Shown here piece after piece: positions 5,954 through 12,763 of a stretch of DNA of 12,787 nt (positions are counted from its first letter, which is position 1; the number at the start of each line of letters is the position of its first letter). The position numbers and the translations under genes are program-made. The notes under the pieces were generated by a model. The model had not been told where the DNA came from, ran no database searches, and was given only the letters and a program-made list of their open reading frames with translations. Source of the stretch: an uncultured Coriobacteriaceae bacterium (GTDB taxonomy: Bacteria; Actinomycetota; Coriobacteriia; Coriobacteriales; Eggerthellaceae); the NCBI GenBank assembly GCA_900550385.1, contig URRZ01000064.1, positions 1 to 12,787 of the forward strand, written 5' to 3'.

Positions 5954-7063
5954 ATGAGTTTGGAAGTCGACATCAAGAAGGATTTCAAGACGTTCACGCT
6001 CGACGTGGCGTTCACCGCCGGCGACGAGACGCTGGGCTTTCTGGGCGCGTCGGGCTGCGGCAAGAGCCTCACCATGCGCTGCATCGCCGGCATCGAGACG
6101 CCCGACGAGGGGCGCATCGTCGTCAACGGCAAGGTGTTCTTCGATTCCCGGGAGAAGGTCAACCTCACGCCGCAGGAGCGCAAGACGGCGCTGCTGTTCC
6201 AGAACTACATGCTGTTCCCCAACCTCACGGTCGAGCAGAACGTGGCGGCGGGCATCGGCAAGGACACGTCGAAGGGCGACCGCGACGCCATCGTCGCCCG
6301 CGAGTTGAAGCGGTTCGGCCTGGAAGGGTTCGGCAGGCGCTACCCCTCCCAGCTTTCCGGTGGGCAGCAGCAGCGCGTCGCGCTGGCGCGCATGCTGGCG
6401 GCGCGGCCGGGCATCCTGATGCTGGACGAGCCGTTCAGCGCGCTGGACGCGCACCTCAAGGAGGTGCTGGAGCAGAACCTGGTGAGCCTGTTCGACGCGT
6501 TCGACGGCACGGTTCTCTACGTCAGCCACGACATCGACGAGGCGCTGCGCTTCTGCGACCGCATCGCGGTGGTGGATTCCGGCCGCATCATGGAAATCGA
6601 CACGGGCGACGATTTGGTGAACCGTCCGCGCTCGGTGGCGGCGCTGAAGCTTTCCGGATGCAAGAACGCCACGCCGGTGGTGCGCGTGGACGACACGCAC
6701 GTCTGGTCGGCGAAATGGGGGGTTGCCGTGGAAGTGGACGGCCCTGTCGCCGACGACGTGGCGTATCTGGGCGTGCGCGCCCGCTACTTGGAGCAGGTCG
6801 ACGGCCCGGGGCTCAATTGCTTCCGCATGCGCGTCGATCGGGCGAGCGACTCGCGCTTCGAGCGCACGGTGCTGCTGGGCTTCCTCGATCGCGACGGGCG
6901 CGAGGTTCCCACGGTGGGGCAGGACGAAGACGAGATGAAGTACCTCCACCAGCATCTGTTCTGGCGCGTCCCCAAGGCGGACGGCGCGAAGCGCCTGCCG
7001 GAGGTGGGCGACGAGCTGTGGATCCGCATCCCCACCGACCGCATCTACCTTGTCGCAAGGTAG
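5954..7063 (+). CDS. modC: Molybdate/sulfate-type ABC transporter ATP-binding protein
   Basis: The cytoplasmic ATPase (369 residues) powers ModB. All ABC motifs are intact: Walker A GASGCGKS at 31-38, Q-loop Gln83 in LLFQNYMLF, signature LSGGQQQR at 134-141, Walker B ILMLDEP at 154-160, D-loop SALD, and the switch His192 in YVSHD. Residues from ~240 form the C-terminal regulatory part expected of ModC (Mop/TOBE-like, with YLGVRARYLEQ and the closing DELWIRIPTDRIYLV). In this family that part can bind oxyanion and adjust transport. GGAGG at 5941-5945 lies inside the last modB codons, eight bases before the ATG, so modB and modC are translationally linked. The closing codons double as a terminator stem. 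Confidence 0.92.
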   Translation: MSLEVDIKKDFKTFTLDVAFTAGDETLGFLGASGCGKSLTMRCIAGIETPDEGRIVVNGKVFFDSREKVNLTPQERKTALLFQNYMLFPNLTVEQNVAAGIGKDTSKGDRDAIVARELKRFGLEGFGRRYPSQLSGGQQQRVALARMLAARPGILMLDEPFSALDAHLKEVLEQNLVSLFDAFDGTVLYVSHDIDEALRFCDRIAVVDSGRIMEIDTGDDLVNRPRSVAALKLSGCKNATPVVRVDDTHVWSAKWGVAVEVDGPVADDVAYLGVRARYLEQVDGPGLNCFRMRVDRASDSRFERTVLLGFLDRDGREVPTVGQDEDEMKYLHQHLFWRVPKADGAKRLPEVGDELWIRIPTDRIYLVAR

Positions 7064-7074
7064 ATGCGCGTTTT
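7040..7074 (+). terminator. Terminator overlapping the modC stop codon
   Basis: A perfect 12-bp stem, CGCATCTACCTT (7040-7051) with AAGGTAGATGCG (7057-7068), has a 5-base loop and is followed by CGTTTT. The left arm is the last sense codons and the right arm contains the TAG stop. A second, imperfect hairpin at 7079-7101 follows. Together they should end the mod transcript before moaA. Confidence 0.75.
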
Positions 7075-7107
7075 CAGGCTGCCGGACGTTTTCCGGGGCA
7101 GATGCTT

Positions 7108-7113
7108 TATACT
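7108..7113 (+). promoter_or_regulatory. Possible moaA promoter -10 box
   Basis: TATACT sits 31 bases before the moaA ATG, just after the modC terminator hairpins. No convincing -35 box lies at the right distance. It is proposed mainly because moaA would otherwise lack a promoter behind a strong terminator. Confidence 0.3.
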
Positions 7114-7144
7114 TGAACGCGATTAAACCGCACGAGGAGGCTCC

Positions 7145-8146
7145 ATGAAAGACGGTCTAGGCCGCACCATAGAATACCTGCGCATCTCGCTGACCGACCG
7201 CTGCAATTTCCGCTGCATCTACTGCATGCCCGAGGAGGGCGTGTGCAGCCTGCCGCACGACGAGATCCTGCGCATCGAGGAGATGGCGCACGTGGTACGC
7301 ATCGCAGCCGACCTGGGCATCAAGAGCGTGCGCCTCACCGGCGGCGAGCCTTTGGTGCGCAAGGGCGTGGTCGACCTGGTGCGCGAGATCGCGGGCACGC
7401 CCGGCATCGAGAACGTGTCGATGACCACCAACGGCGTGCTTCTGCCCCAGATGGCCGACGATCTGAAGCGCGCGGGGCTCTCGCGCGTGAACATTTCGCT
7501 GGACACGCTCGATGCCGACCAGTTCCACTACATCACGCGCCGCGGCTATCTGCAGCAGACGCTCGACGGCATCGAGGCGGCGCTTGAGGCCGGCTTCGAC
7601 CCCGTCAAGATCAACGCCGTCACCGTGCGCAGCCTGAACCAGGACTACCTTGCGTTCGCGCGCCTTTCGGTGGACCGCCCGCTGCACGTGCGCTTCATCG
7701 AGTACATGCCCGTGGGCGAAAGCTCCGGCGTGGACGGCTGCGGCTGGGGGCCCGGGGACGTGGTCCCCAACGAGGAAGTGATCGAGGCCATCAACGCGCA
7801 GGCGCGCGAGCAGGGGCTGCCCGAGCTGGTGCCCGCTGGCGATGACAGGCCGCTGGGCTGGGGGCCTGCGCGCTACTGGGAGTTCCCCGGCGCGAAGGGC
7901 ACCGTCGGGTTCATCTCGGCGCTTTCGAACCACTTCTGCGCGCAGTGCAATCGCGTGCGCCTGACGGCCGACGGCAAGCTGCGCCCGTGCCTGTTCTCGG
8001 ACCTGGAGTTCGACGTGCGCACGCCCCTGCGCGCCGGCGACGACGACGCGGTGCGCGAGGTGTTCGCCACCACGCTGCGCGCCAAGCCCGACGAGCACCA
8101 CAACAAAGTGGGCACCCAACGCGGCATGAGCCAAATAGGAGGATAG
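7145..8146 (+). CDS. moaA: GTP 3',8-cyclase, molybdenum cofactor biosynthesis protein A
   Basis: This radical-SAM enzyme converts GTP to 3',8-cyclo-GTP, the first committed step of molybdenum cofactor synthesis, in the cytoplasm. The N-terminal [4Fe-4S] cluster motif is Cys20-x3-Cys24-x2-Cys27 in DRCNFRCIYC. SAM-binding TGGEPLVR follows near residue 60. The C-terminal substrate cluster has Cys265, Cys268 and Cys282 (FCAQCNRVR ... LRPC), and the essential Gly-Gly C-terminus is present (MSQIGG). The length of 333 is normal for the family. The ribosome site GAGGAGG at 7134-7140 is strong. It is one base from moaC and directly downstream of modABC, so metal uptake and cofactor synthesis are clustered; moaB/D/E and moeA are not in the window. 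Confidence 0.95.
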   Translation: MKDGLGRTIEYLRISLTDRCNFRCIYCMPEEGVCSLPHDEILRIEEMAHVVRIAADLGIKSVRLTGGEPLVRKGVVDLVREIAGTPGIENVSMTTNGVLLPQMADDLKRAGLSRVNISLDTLDADQFHYITRRGYLQQTLDGIEAALEAGFDPVKINAVTVRSLNQDYLAFARLSVDRPLHVRFIEYMPVGESSGVDGCGWGPGDVVPNEEVIEAINAQAREQGLPELVPAGDDRPLGWGPARYWEFPGAKGTVGFISALSNHFCAQCNRVRLTADGKLRPCLFSDLEFDVRTPLRAGDDDAVREVFATTLRAKPDEHHNKVGTQRGMSQIGG

Positions 8147-8147
8147 G

Positions 8148-8669
8148 ATGACCGACCAGAAACTCACCCATATCGACGACAAGGGCGACGTTCGCATGGT
8201 GGACGTCTCGGCGAAGCCCGACACCGAGCGCGTCGCCATCGCGGAGGGCTCCATCCTCATGCACCCCGAGACGCTTGCGCTCATCGTCGAGGGCAAGGCG
8301 GCGAAGGGCGACGTGCTGGCCTGCGCGCGCGTGGCGGGCGTGATGGCCGCCAAGCAGACGTCCAGCCTCATCCCCATGTGCCACCCGCTCAACATCACCA
8401 AGGCCAAGGTGGAGTGCGACCCCATCCAGCCGGGCGACCGCGAAGACGGCCGTGTGGGCATCCACGTGACCACCACCTGCGGCGTCACCGGCAAGACCGG
8501 CATCGAGATGGAGGCGCTCACGGCGGCGTCCGTCGCCTGCCTGACGGTGTACGACATGTGCAAGGCGGTCGACCGCGGCATGGAGATCGTCGACGTGCGC
8601 CTGCTGCGCAAGGACGGCGGCAAGACCGGCCTGTGGCTGCGCGAGGAGCATCCCGAGGAGCTGAGCTAG
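8148..8669 (+). CDS. moaC: Cyclic pyranopterin monophosphate synthase
   Basis: This enzyme rearranges the MoaA product 3',8-cyclo-GTP into cyclic pyranopterin monophosphate. The 173-residue protein is full length and carries the family blocks MVDVSAK near 20, GVMAAKQTSSLIPMCHPL near 65-83, TGIEMEALTAASVA near 117-130, and YDMCKAVDRGM with catalytic Asp136 and Lys139. The ATG is one base after the moaA stop. Its Shine-Dalgarno AGGAGGAT (8137-8144) is made of the Gly-Gly and stop codons of moaA, so the two are translationally coupled. The C-terminal tail (HPEELS) extends only slightly past the conserved core. Confidence 0.95.
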   Translation: MTDQKLTHIDDKGDVRMVDVSAKPDTERVAIAEGSILMHPETLALIVEGKAAKGDVLACARVAGVMAAKQTSSLIPMCHPLNITKAKVECDPIQPGDREDGRVGIHVTTTCGVTGKTGIEMEALTAASVACLTVYDMCKAVDRGMEIVDVRLLRKDGGKTGLWLREEHPEELS

Positions 8670-8692
8670 GCATCCTGCAGCCGATGCTGGGG

Positions 8693-8698
8693 TAGAAT
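8693..8698 (+). promoter_or_regulatory. pyk -10 box for a leaderless transcript
   Basis: TAGAAT ends six bases before the pyk ATG, so transcription would begin at or next to the A of the start codon. No purine-rich ribosome site exists at a usable distance; GGGG at 8689-8692 is 12 bases away. The -35 region (about 8670-8675) is a poor match. The same TAGAAT hexamer recurs before yebC. Confidence 0.5.
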
Positions 8699-8704
8699 GT
8701 CGGC

Positions 8705-10156
8705 ATGAGGAAAACGAAGATCATCTGCACGCTGGGTCCGGCGGTCGACGGCGACGATGCGCTGCGCGCCCTGCTGGATGCCGGCATGGACGTCGCGCGC
8801 CTGAACTTCAGCCACGGCAGCCACGAAGAGCATGCCCGCCGCATCGAGGCGGTGCGCCGCCTCCGCGCCGAAACGGGCGTCCCTTGCGCGATCATGCTGG
8901 ACACCAAGGGCCCCGAGATCCGCACGGGGACGCTCGCCGGGGGCGTCCCGCTCCCCCTTTCGGCAGGGCAATCCATCGTGCTCACCACCGACAGCCGCGC
9001 CGACGGCTCCGACGGGCGGGTGTTCCAAAGCTGCCCCGCTTTGGCGGGGAGCCTCTCGCTCGGCGCACGCCTTCTGCTGGACGACGGCCTCATCGAGCTT
9101 ACGGTCGAGCGCTTCGACGGCGATGACGTGGAATGCAGGGTGCTCAACGACGGCGTGCTGGGCCAGCGGAAATCCATCAACGTCCCCGGCGTGCAGCTGC
9201 CGCTTCCGGCGGTGACCGAGCAGGACCGCTCCGACCTGCTGTTCGGCATAGGCCAAGGCGTCGATGCGGTCGCCGCGTCCTTCGTCCGCGACGGGGCCGG
9301 GGTGCGCGAGATCAAGCGGTTCCTCGCCGAGAACGGCGGGGCGGGCATCGCCGTCATCGCCAAGATCGAGGCGGCCGGCGCGCTGGACAACATCCGCGAC
9401 ATCGTGCGGGAAGCCGACGGCATCATGGTCGCGCGCGGGGACCTGGGCGTCGAAGTGCCGGCGTATCGCGTCCCCTACCTGCAGAAAGAGATCATCCGCC
9501 TGTGCAACCGCGAGTCGAAGCCGGTGATCACCGCCACGCAGATGCTCGATTCCATGATCCGCAACCCCCGCCCCACGCGCGCCGAAGTCGCCGACGTGGC
9601 GAACGCGATCTACGATGGCACCGATTGCGTGATGCTGTCCGGCGAGACGGCGTCGGGCGCCCATCCCATCGAGGCGGCGCGGACCATGGCGCGCATCGCC
9701 TGCGAGACCGAGCCCCATCTGTTCGACGAGCATCCGCCCGATCGCAGCCGCACCAACGCGCGCGCCTCGCTGGCCGTCGGCATCGCCGCGGCGCAGATGG
9801 CCGAGACGCTGGGAGCGAAATGCATCGTCGCCCCCACGGTGTCGGGCCGCACCGCGCGGCTGATATCGAAGCTGCGGCCCCGCATGCCCATCATCGCCGT
9901 GACCCCCGACGAGCGCGTCATGCGGCAGATGCAGCTATCCTGGGGCGTCGTCCCCCTGCTCGACGGCATGCAGGGCGGCATGCGCCAGGTGATGGACAAC
10001 GCGCTTTCCAAAGTGCGCGAGCGCGGCTACGCCTCCCAAGGCGACCTGGTGGTCCTCACGGCGGGGGATCCCGCCACCGCCCCCGACGAGGACGTGCGCC
10101 CCGGGGTGCGGGGGATCGCGCCCACCAACGTCCTGCAGGTCGTGCAGATCCGCTAG
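8705..10156 (+). CDS. pyk: Pyruvate kinase
   Basis: It transfers phosphate from phosphoenolpyruvate to ADP, the last ATP-forming step of glycolysis. The 483-residue protein is standard length. Substrate and K+ site residues appear as ARLNFSHGSH (Arg32, Asn34, Ser36), followed by MLDTKGPEIRTG. A small B domain lies at about 70-165. The active-site signature IAVIAKIEAAGAL includes catalytic Lys220 and Glu222, followed by GIMVARGDLGVEVP, with TATQMLDSM and MLSGETASGAHP at about 278-325. The C-terminal domain (about 350-483) is complete. It follows moaC by 35 bases without a terminator, so some read-through is possible, but it has its own -10 box. No alternative start with a good ribosome site was found; the next Met is at residue 28. 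Confidence 0.95.
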   Translation: MRKTKIICTLGPAVDGDDALRALLDAGMDVARLNFSHGSHEEHARRIEAVRRLRAETGVPCAIMLDTKGPEIRTGTLAGGVPLPLSAGQSIVLTTDSRADGSDGRVFQSCPALAGSLSLGARLLLDDGLIELTVERFDGDDVECRVLNDGVLGQRKSINVPGVQLPLPAVTEQDRSDLLFGIGQGVDAVAASFVRDGAGVREIKRFLAENGGAGIAVIAKIEAAGALDNIRDIVREADGIMVARGDLGVEVPAYRVPYLQKEIIRLCNRESKPVITATQMLDSMIRNPRPTRAEVADVANAIYDGTDCVMLSGETASGAHPIEAARTMARIACETEPHLFDEHPPDRSRTNARASLAVGIAAAQMAETLGAKCIVAPTVSGRTARLISKLRPRMPIIAVTPDERVMRQMQLSWGVVPLLDGMQGGMRQVMDNALSKVRERGYASQGDLVVLTAGDPATAPDEDVRPGVRGIAPTNVLQVVQIR

Positions 10157-10162
10157 GACGGC

Positions 10163-10240
10163 AGGCGGGTTCGACGCGCGTGCGTTTCCGCAAAGCACCC
10201 GCCTTTCCCGATAGCGGGCGTTTCGCCCTCGGGTCCTTTC
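10163..10240 (+). terminator. Two tandem hairpins after pyk
   Basis: The first hairpin pairs AGGCGGGT (10163-10170) with ACCCGCCT (10197-10204), with an inner TGCG/CGCA hairpin, followed by TTTCCC. The second pairs CCCGA (10207-10211) with TCGGG (10229-10233) and GGGCG (10216-10220) with CGCCC (10224-10228), followed by TCCTTTC. Neither has a long T-tract, but together they plausibly end the pyk transcript. Confidence 0.55.
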
Positions 10241-10271
10241 TGCAGTTCCTACGAAGGAGCCCGTTGACGCG

Positions 10272-10299
10272 TTGCCCCGCGTTTGCCGTGTGTTAGAAT
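10272..10299 (+). promoter_or_regulatory. yebC promoter
   Basis: TTGCCC (10272-10277), a 16-base spacer and an extended -10, TGT-TAGAAT (10291-10299), predict a start near 10306 and a ~30-base leader. A better-looking TTGACG at 10264-10269 is 24 bases from the -10 and too far. Confidence 0.55.
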
Positions 10300-10335
10300 T
10301 CCCGGTTGGCAATAGCAACATCGAAAGGGACGGTT

Positions 10336-11136
10336 ATGTCAGGGCATTCAAAATGGGCAACCACGAAGCATCGTAAAGCGGCGCAGGACGCGAAGCGTTC
10401 CGCCTTGTTCTCCAAGCTGTCGCGCAACATCACGGTGGCGGCGAAGGAGGGCGGCGACCCCAACCCCGAGAACAACGCATCCCTGGCTGCCGCCATCGAG
10501 AAGGCGAAGGGCTACTCCCTGCCGAAGGATAAGATCAAGACCGCCATCGACAAGGCGTTCGGTTCCGGCAAGGATGCCGCGAACTACGAGACCGTGGTCT
10601 ACGAGGGCTACGGCCCGGCGGGCATCGCGGTGTATTGCGAGGCCCTGACCGACAACCGCAACCGCACCGCCGCCGACGTGCGCAGCGCGTTCACCCATGC
10701 GGGCGGCAGCCTGGGCACCTCCGGCTCCGTCGCGTTCCAGTTCGAGCGCAAGGGCCAGATCATGGTCCCCAAGGAGATCGAGGGCGAGGGCAAGAAGGCC
10801 GGCATGGAGCCCAACGGCGCCGCCGCCGACGAGGACGAGTTCATGATGGCCGTGGCCGAGGCCGGCGGCGACGACTACGAGGACGCCGAGGACGAGTGGA
10901 TCGTCTACACCGCGCCGGGCGATCTCATGGCCGTGGTGAAGGAGCTTGAGGCCCAGGGCATCCAGGTGAAGGGCGCCGAGATGACCATGATAGCCAACAC
11001 GCCGTCGGCGGTTTCGGTGGCCGATGCCAAGAAGGTCATGCGCCTCATCGACAAGCTGGAGGAGCTGGAGGATCTGCAGGCGGTGTACCACACCATGGAC
11101 ATCACCGACGAGATCGCCGAGGCGCTCGACGAGTAG
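10336..11136 (+). CDS. yebC: YebC/TACO1-family DNA-binding / translation-assisting protein
   Basis: The start is set at MSGHSKWATTKHRKAAQDAK, the canonical YebC beginning, with AAAGGGA (10324-10330) six bases upstream. A TTG ten codons earlier lies at the predicted transcription start and is not needed. The 266-residue protein has the expected three parts: a helical N-terminal domain (1-~75) and two mixed domains, with YEGYGPAGIAVYCEALTDNRNRTAADVR near 90-117 and LGTSGSVAFQFERKG near 128-142. An acidic Glu/Asp/Ala-rich stretch around 150-190 makes it somewhat longer than the usual ~245. Family members have been described both as transcriptional regulators and as factors that relieve ribosome stalling at proline stretches. 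Which applies here is not visible. Confidence 0.93.
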   Translation: MSGHSKWATTKHRKAAQDAKRSALFSKLSRNITVAAKEGGDPNPENNASLAAAIEKAKGYSLPKDKIKTAIDKAFGSGKDAANYETVVYEGYGPAGIAVYCEALTDNRNRTAADVRSAFTHAGGSLGTSGSVAFQFERKGQIMVPKEIEGEGKKAGMEPNGAAADEDEFMMAVAEAGGDDYEDAEDEWIVYTAPGDLMAVVKELEAQGIQVKGAEMTMIANTPSAVSVADAKKVMRLIDKLEELEDLQAVYHTMDITDEIAEALDE

Positions 11137-11170
11137 TTTTCGCGAACGTTAAAGCCAATCGCGCTAGGGA

Positions 11171-11207
11171 AGGCGCCGGGCCGCAGGGCTCGGCGCCTTT
11201 TGCCTTT
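11171..11207 (+). terminator. yebC terminator
   Basis: A 12-bp stem with one G-U pair (11171-11182 with 11187-11198) and a GCAG loop is followed by TTTTGCCTTT. This is one of the best factor-independent terminators in the window. Confidence 0.8.
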
Positions 11208-11260
11208 CGGGGACGTAACAGGGCCGCGCAACATTCTGGAAACATAGTCGCGAGGAAATC

Positions 11261-11269
11261 TGATAGGGT
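11261..11269 (+). promoter_or_regulatory. Weak candidate promoter for the dehydrogenase gene
   Basis: TGA-TAGGGT resembles an extended -10 box and would give a ~70-base leader. No good -35 box is at the right distance. It is the best candidate in the space between the yebC terminator and the next ATG. Confidence 0.25.
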
Positions 11270-11345
11270 GAAGCTTAGGTAAGCGCGCGATAGGCTCTTT
11301 GTGCAGCAGCGAGGGAGTCCCGCGCAGGACGAAAAGGGAGGCTCC

Positions 11346-12146
11346 ATGGGTTTTCTCGAAGGTAAGACCGCCATCATCACCGGTGCTGGGTTCGCGGCGC
11401 TCAAGGATGGATCCGCCGGTTCCATCGGTTACGGCATTGCCACGGCCTACGCCAAGGAGGGCGCGAACCTGGTTATCACCGGCCGCAACGTGAAGAAGCT
11501 GGAGACGGCCAAGGAGAAGCTGGAGGCCGAATACGGCATCCAGGTGCTTTGCGTGGCCGCCGACGTGAATGCCGGGGCCGACAACCAGGCCGTGGTGCAG
11601 AACGTCATCGACCAGGCCATCGAGAAGTTCGGCCGCATCGACGTGCTGGTGAACAACGCCCAGGCCTCCGCTTCCGGCGTGACGCTGGCCGACCACACCA
11701 CCGACCAGTTCGACCTGGCCATCTACTCGGGTCTGTACGCCACCTTCTACTACATGCAGGCGTGCTATCCCTACCTGAAGGAGACCAAGGGCTCGGTCAT
11801 CAACTTCGCCTCCGGTGCAGGCCTCTTCGGCAACTTCGGCCAGTGCGCCTACGCCGCCGCCAAGGAGGGCATCCGCGGCATGAGCCGCGTGGCCGCCACC
11901 GAATGGGGCCCCGACGGCATCAACGTGAACGTGGTGTGCCCGCTGGCCTGGACGGCCGCTCTGGAGAACTTCCAGGAAGCTTATCCCGACGCCTTCACGG
12001 CCAACGTGCACATGCCCCCCATGGGCCACTACGGCAATGTGGAGACCGAGATCGGTCGCGTCGTGGTGCAGCTTGCCAGCCCCGACTTCAAGTTCATGAG
12101 CGGCGAGACCGTCACGCTCGAGGGCGGCATGGGGCTGCGCCCGTAA
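11346..12146 (+). CDS. Short-chain dehydrogenase, probable 12alpha-hydroxysteroid dehydrogenase
   Basis: This is a 266-residue classical SDR. The cofactor motif TGAG (12-15) is separated from the rest of the glycine motif, GSIGYG (25-30), by an insert FAALKDGSA. The catalytic triad is Ser156, Tyr169 and Lys173 (YAAAK), with NNAQ at 103-106 in place of NNAG. Long stretches (MGFLEGKTAIITG, GSIGYGIATAYAKEGANLV, NNAQASASG, DLAIYSGLYATFYYM, ending GGMGLRP) match my memory of gut-bacterial 12alpha-HSDHs, which oxidise the 12alpha-hydroxyl of cholate-type bile acids reversibly. TGRN after the second strand suggests NADP(H), by inference. The ATG at 11346 is chosen because AGGGAGG (11335-11341) is well placed; an in-frame upstream Met at 11301 lacks one. 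It is monocistronic between two terminators. Steroid activity and position specificity need a direct assay; SDR membership is certain. Confidence 0.85.
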   Translation: MGFLEGKTAIITGAGFAALKDGSAGSIGYGIATAYAKEGANLVITGRNVKKLETAKEKLEAEYGIQVLCVAADVNAGADNQAVVQNVIDQAIEKFGRIDVLVNNAQASASGVTLADHTTDQFDLAIYSGLYATFYYMQACYPYLKETKGSVINFASGAGLFGNFGQCAYAAAKEGIRGMSRVAATEWGPDGINVNVVCPLAWTAALENFQEAYPDAFTANVHMPPMGHYGNVETEIGRVVVQLASPDFKFMSGETVTLEGGMGLRP

Positions 12147-12182
12147 CGGGCCTGCCCGGATACAGGCGTGTTGAGAGGACTC

Positions 12183-12216
12183 GGCCCCCGCGAACGGGGG
12201 CGGGCCCTTTTTGTTT
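12183..12216 (+). terminator. Terminator after the dehydrogenase gene
   Basis: The GCCCCCG/CGGGGGC stem (12184-12190 with 12195-12201) has a CGAA loop. GGGCCC and then TTTTTGTTTT follow. This is a strong factor-independent terminator for the plus strand. Confidence 0.85.
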
Positions 12217-12241
12217 TGGGAGGTCTGGGGAGGTTTGCGGT

Positions 12242-12261
12242 GCGCCGGTTCCGGCCGGCGC
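12242..12261 (-). terminator. Hairpin between the convergent genes, possible end of the acetyltransferase transcript
   Basis: GCGCCGG (12242-12248) pairs with CCGGCGC (12255-12261) around a 6-base loop, 17 bases past the stop of the minus-strand gene. There is no T-run on the minus strand directly after it, so its role as a terminator is uncertain. Confidence 0.35.
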
Positions 12262-12277
12262 CCTCTCTCGGTTCCCC

Positions 12278-12763
12278 TCAGCCGTCCGTCACCGTAAACG
12301 ACAGCACCGCCTCGTCGCCCGTTACCTCGTAGTGCGGGTAAAAGCCGGCGGTGACGGTGCGCCAAAACCGCGAGGCCTTGATGTTCACGAGGGAGTATTT
12401 GATCTCCCAGGCACCCGGGTGGAGCGCAAAGATCTGCTTGACCGCCTCCGCCGCCAGGCCGCGTTTTCGGTAGACGGGAAACACTGTGAACTCCGCCATG
12501 GCGTGGTCGATGGGCCGGCCCAGGCACGAATGGGCGTTCACCATGGCAAAGCCCACGATGCGCTCCTCGTCCTCGACGGAGTGTTCGATGAAGTACGCGT
12601 GGCGGTTTTCGTCGGAGAAGTATCGGCCGAAGTGCGGGTAGCTATAGGAGCCCCCGGTATCCATCTCGTCGCTATAGAACTGGCTCATCTCGTAGAGGTA
12701 TTTCTGGGGGAAGTTCCAGAGCGTGGGTTTCTCTGTGGGGCTGACCGCTCGTAGGGAGACCAT
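12278..12763 (-). CDS. GNAT-family N-acetyltransferase
   Basis: The 161-residue protein transfers an acyl group from acyl-CoA to an unknown amine. The acetyl-CoA motif A is visible as EFTVFPVYRKRGLAAEAV, with the R-x-x-G-x-A signature at Arg99-Gly102-Ala104. It is preceded by the strand RIVGFAMVNA (~69-78), the usual beta-4 position. A later segment, EIKYSLVNIKASRFWRTVTAG, corresponds to the N-x-x-A-x-x-F/W motif B region (Asn127, Ala130, Trp134). The N-terminal half carries MSQFYSDEMDTGGSYSYPHFGRYFSD, a Tyr-rich substrate-side segment typical of small GNATs of unknown substrate. On the minus strand, GAGGT about ten bases before the ATG is a plausible ribosome site. It converges with the dehydrogenase gene and seems unrelated in function. 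Confidence 0.85.
   Translation of the reverse strand: MVSLRAVSPTEKPTLWNFPQKYLYEMSQFYSDEMDTGGSYSYPHFGRYFSDENRHAYFIEHSVEDEERIVGFAMVNAHSCLGRPIDHAMAEFTVFPVYRKRGLAAEAVKQIFALHPGAWEIKYSLVNIKASRFWRTVTAGFYPHYEVTGDEAVLSFTVTDG

Noticed and set aside
4259..6955. Very long minus-strand open frame (898 codons) opposite modB and modC
   Set aside because: It is the antisense of two clear genes, its translation is Arg/Gly/Ala/His-rich with no recognisable domain, and such shadows are expected in GC-rich codon-biased DNA.
10306..10335. TTG start extending YebC by ten residues
   Set aside because: The canonical MSGHSKW start is ten codons later with a proper ribosome site, and the TTG sits at the predicted transcription start.
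11301..11345. Upstream Met extending the dehydrogenase by 15 residues
   Set aside because: There is no ribosome site before it, whereas AGGGAGG precedes the MGFLEGK start, which also matches the family N-terminus.
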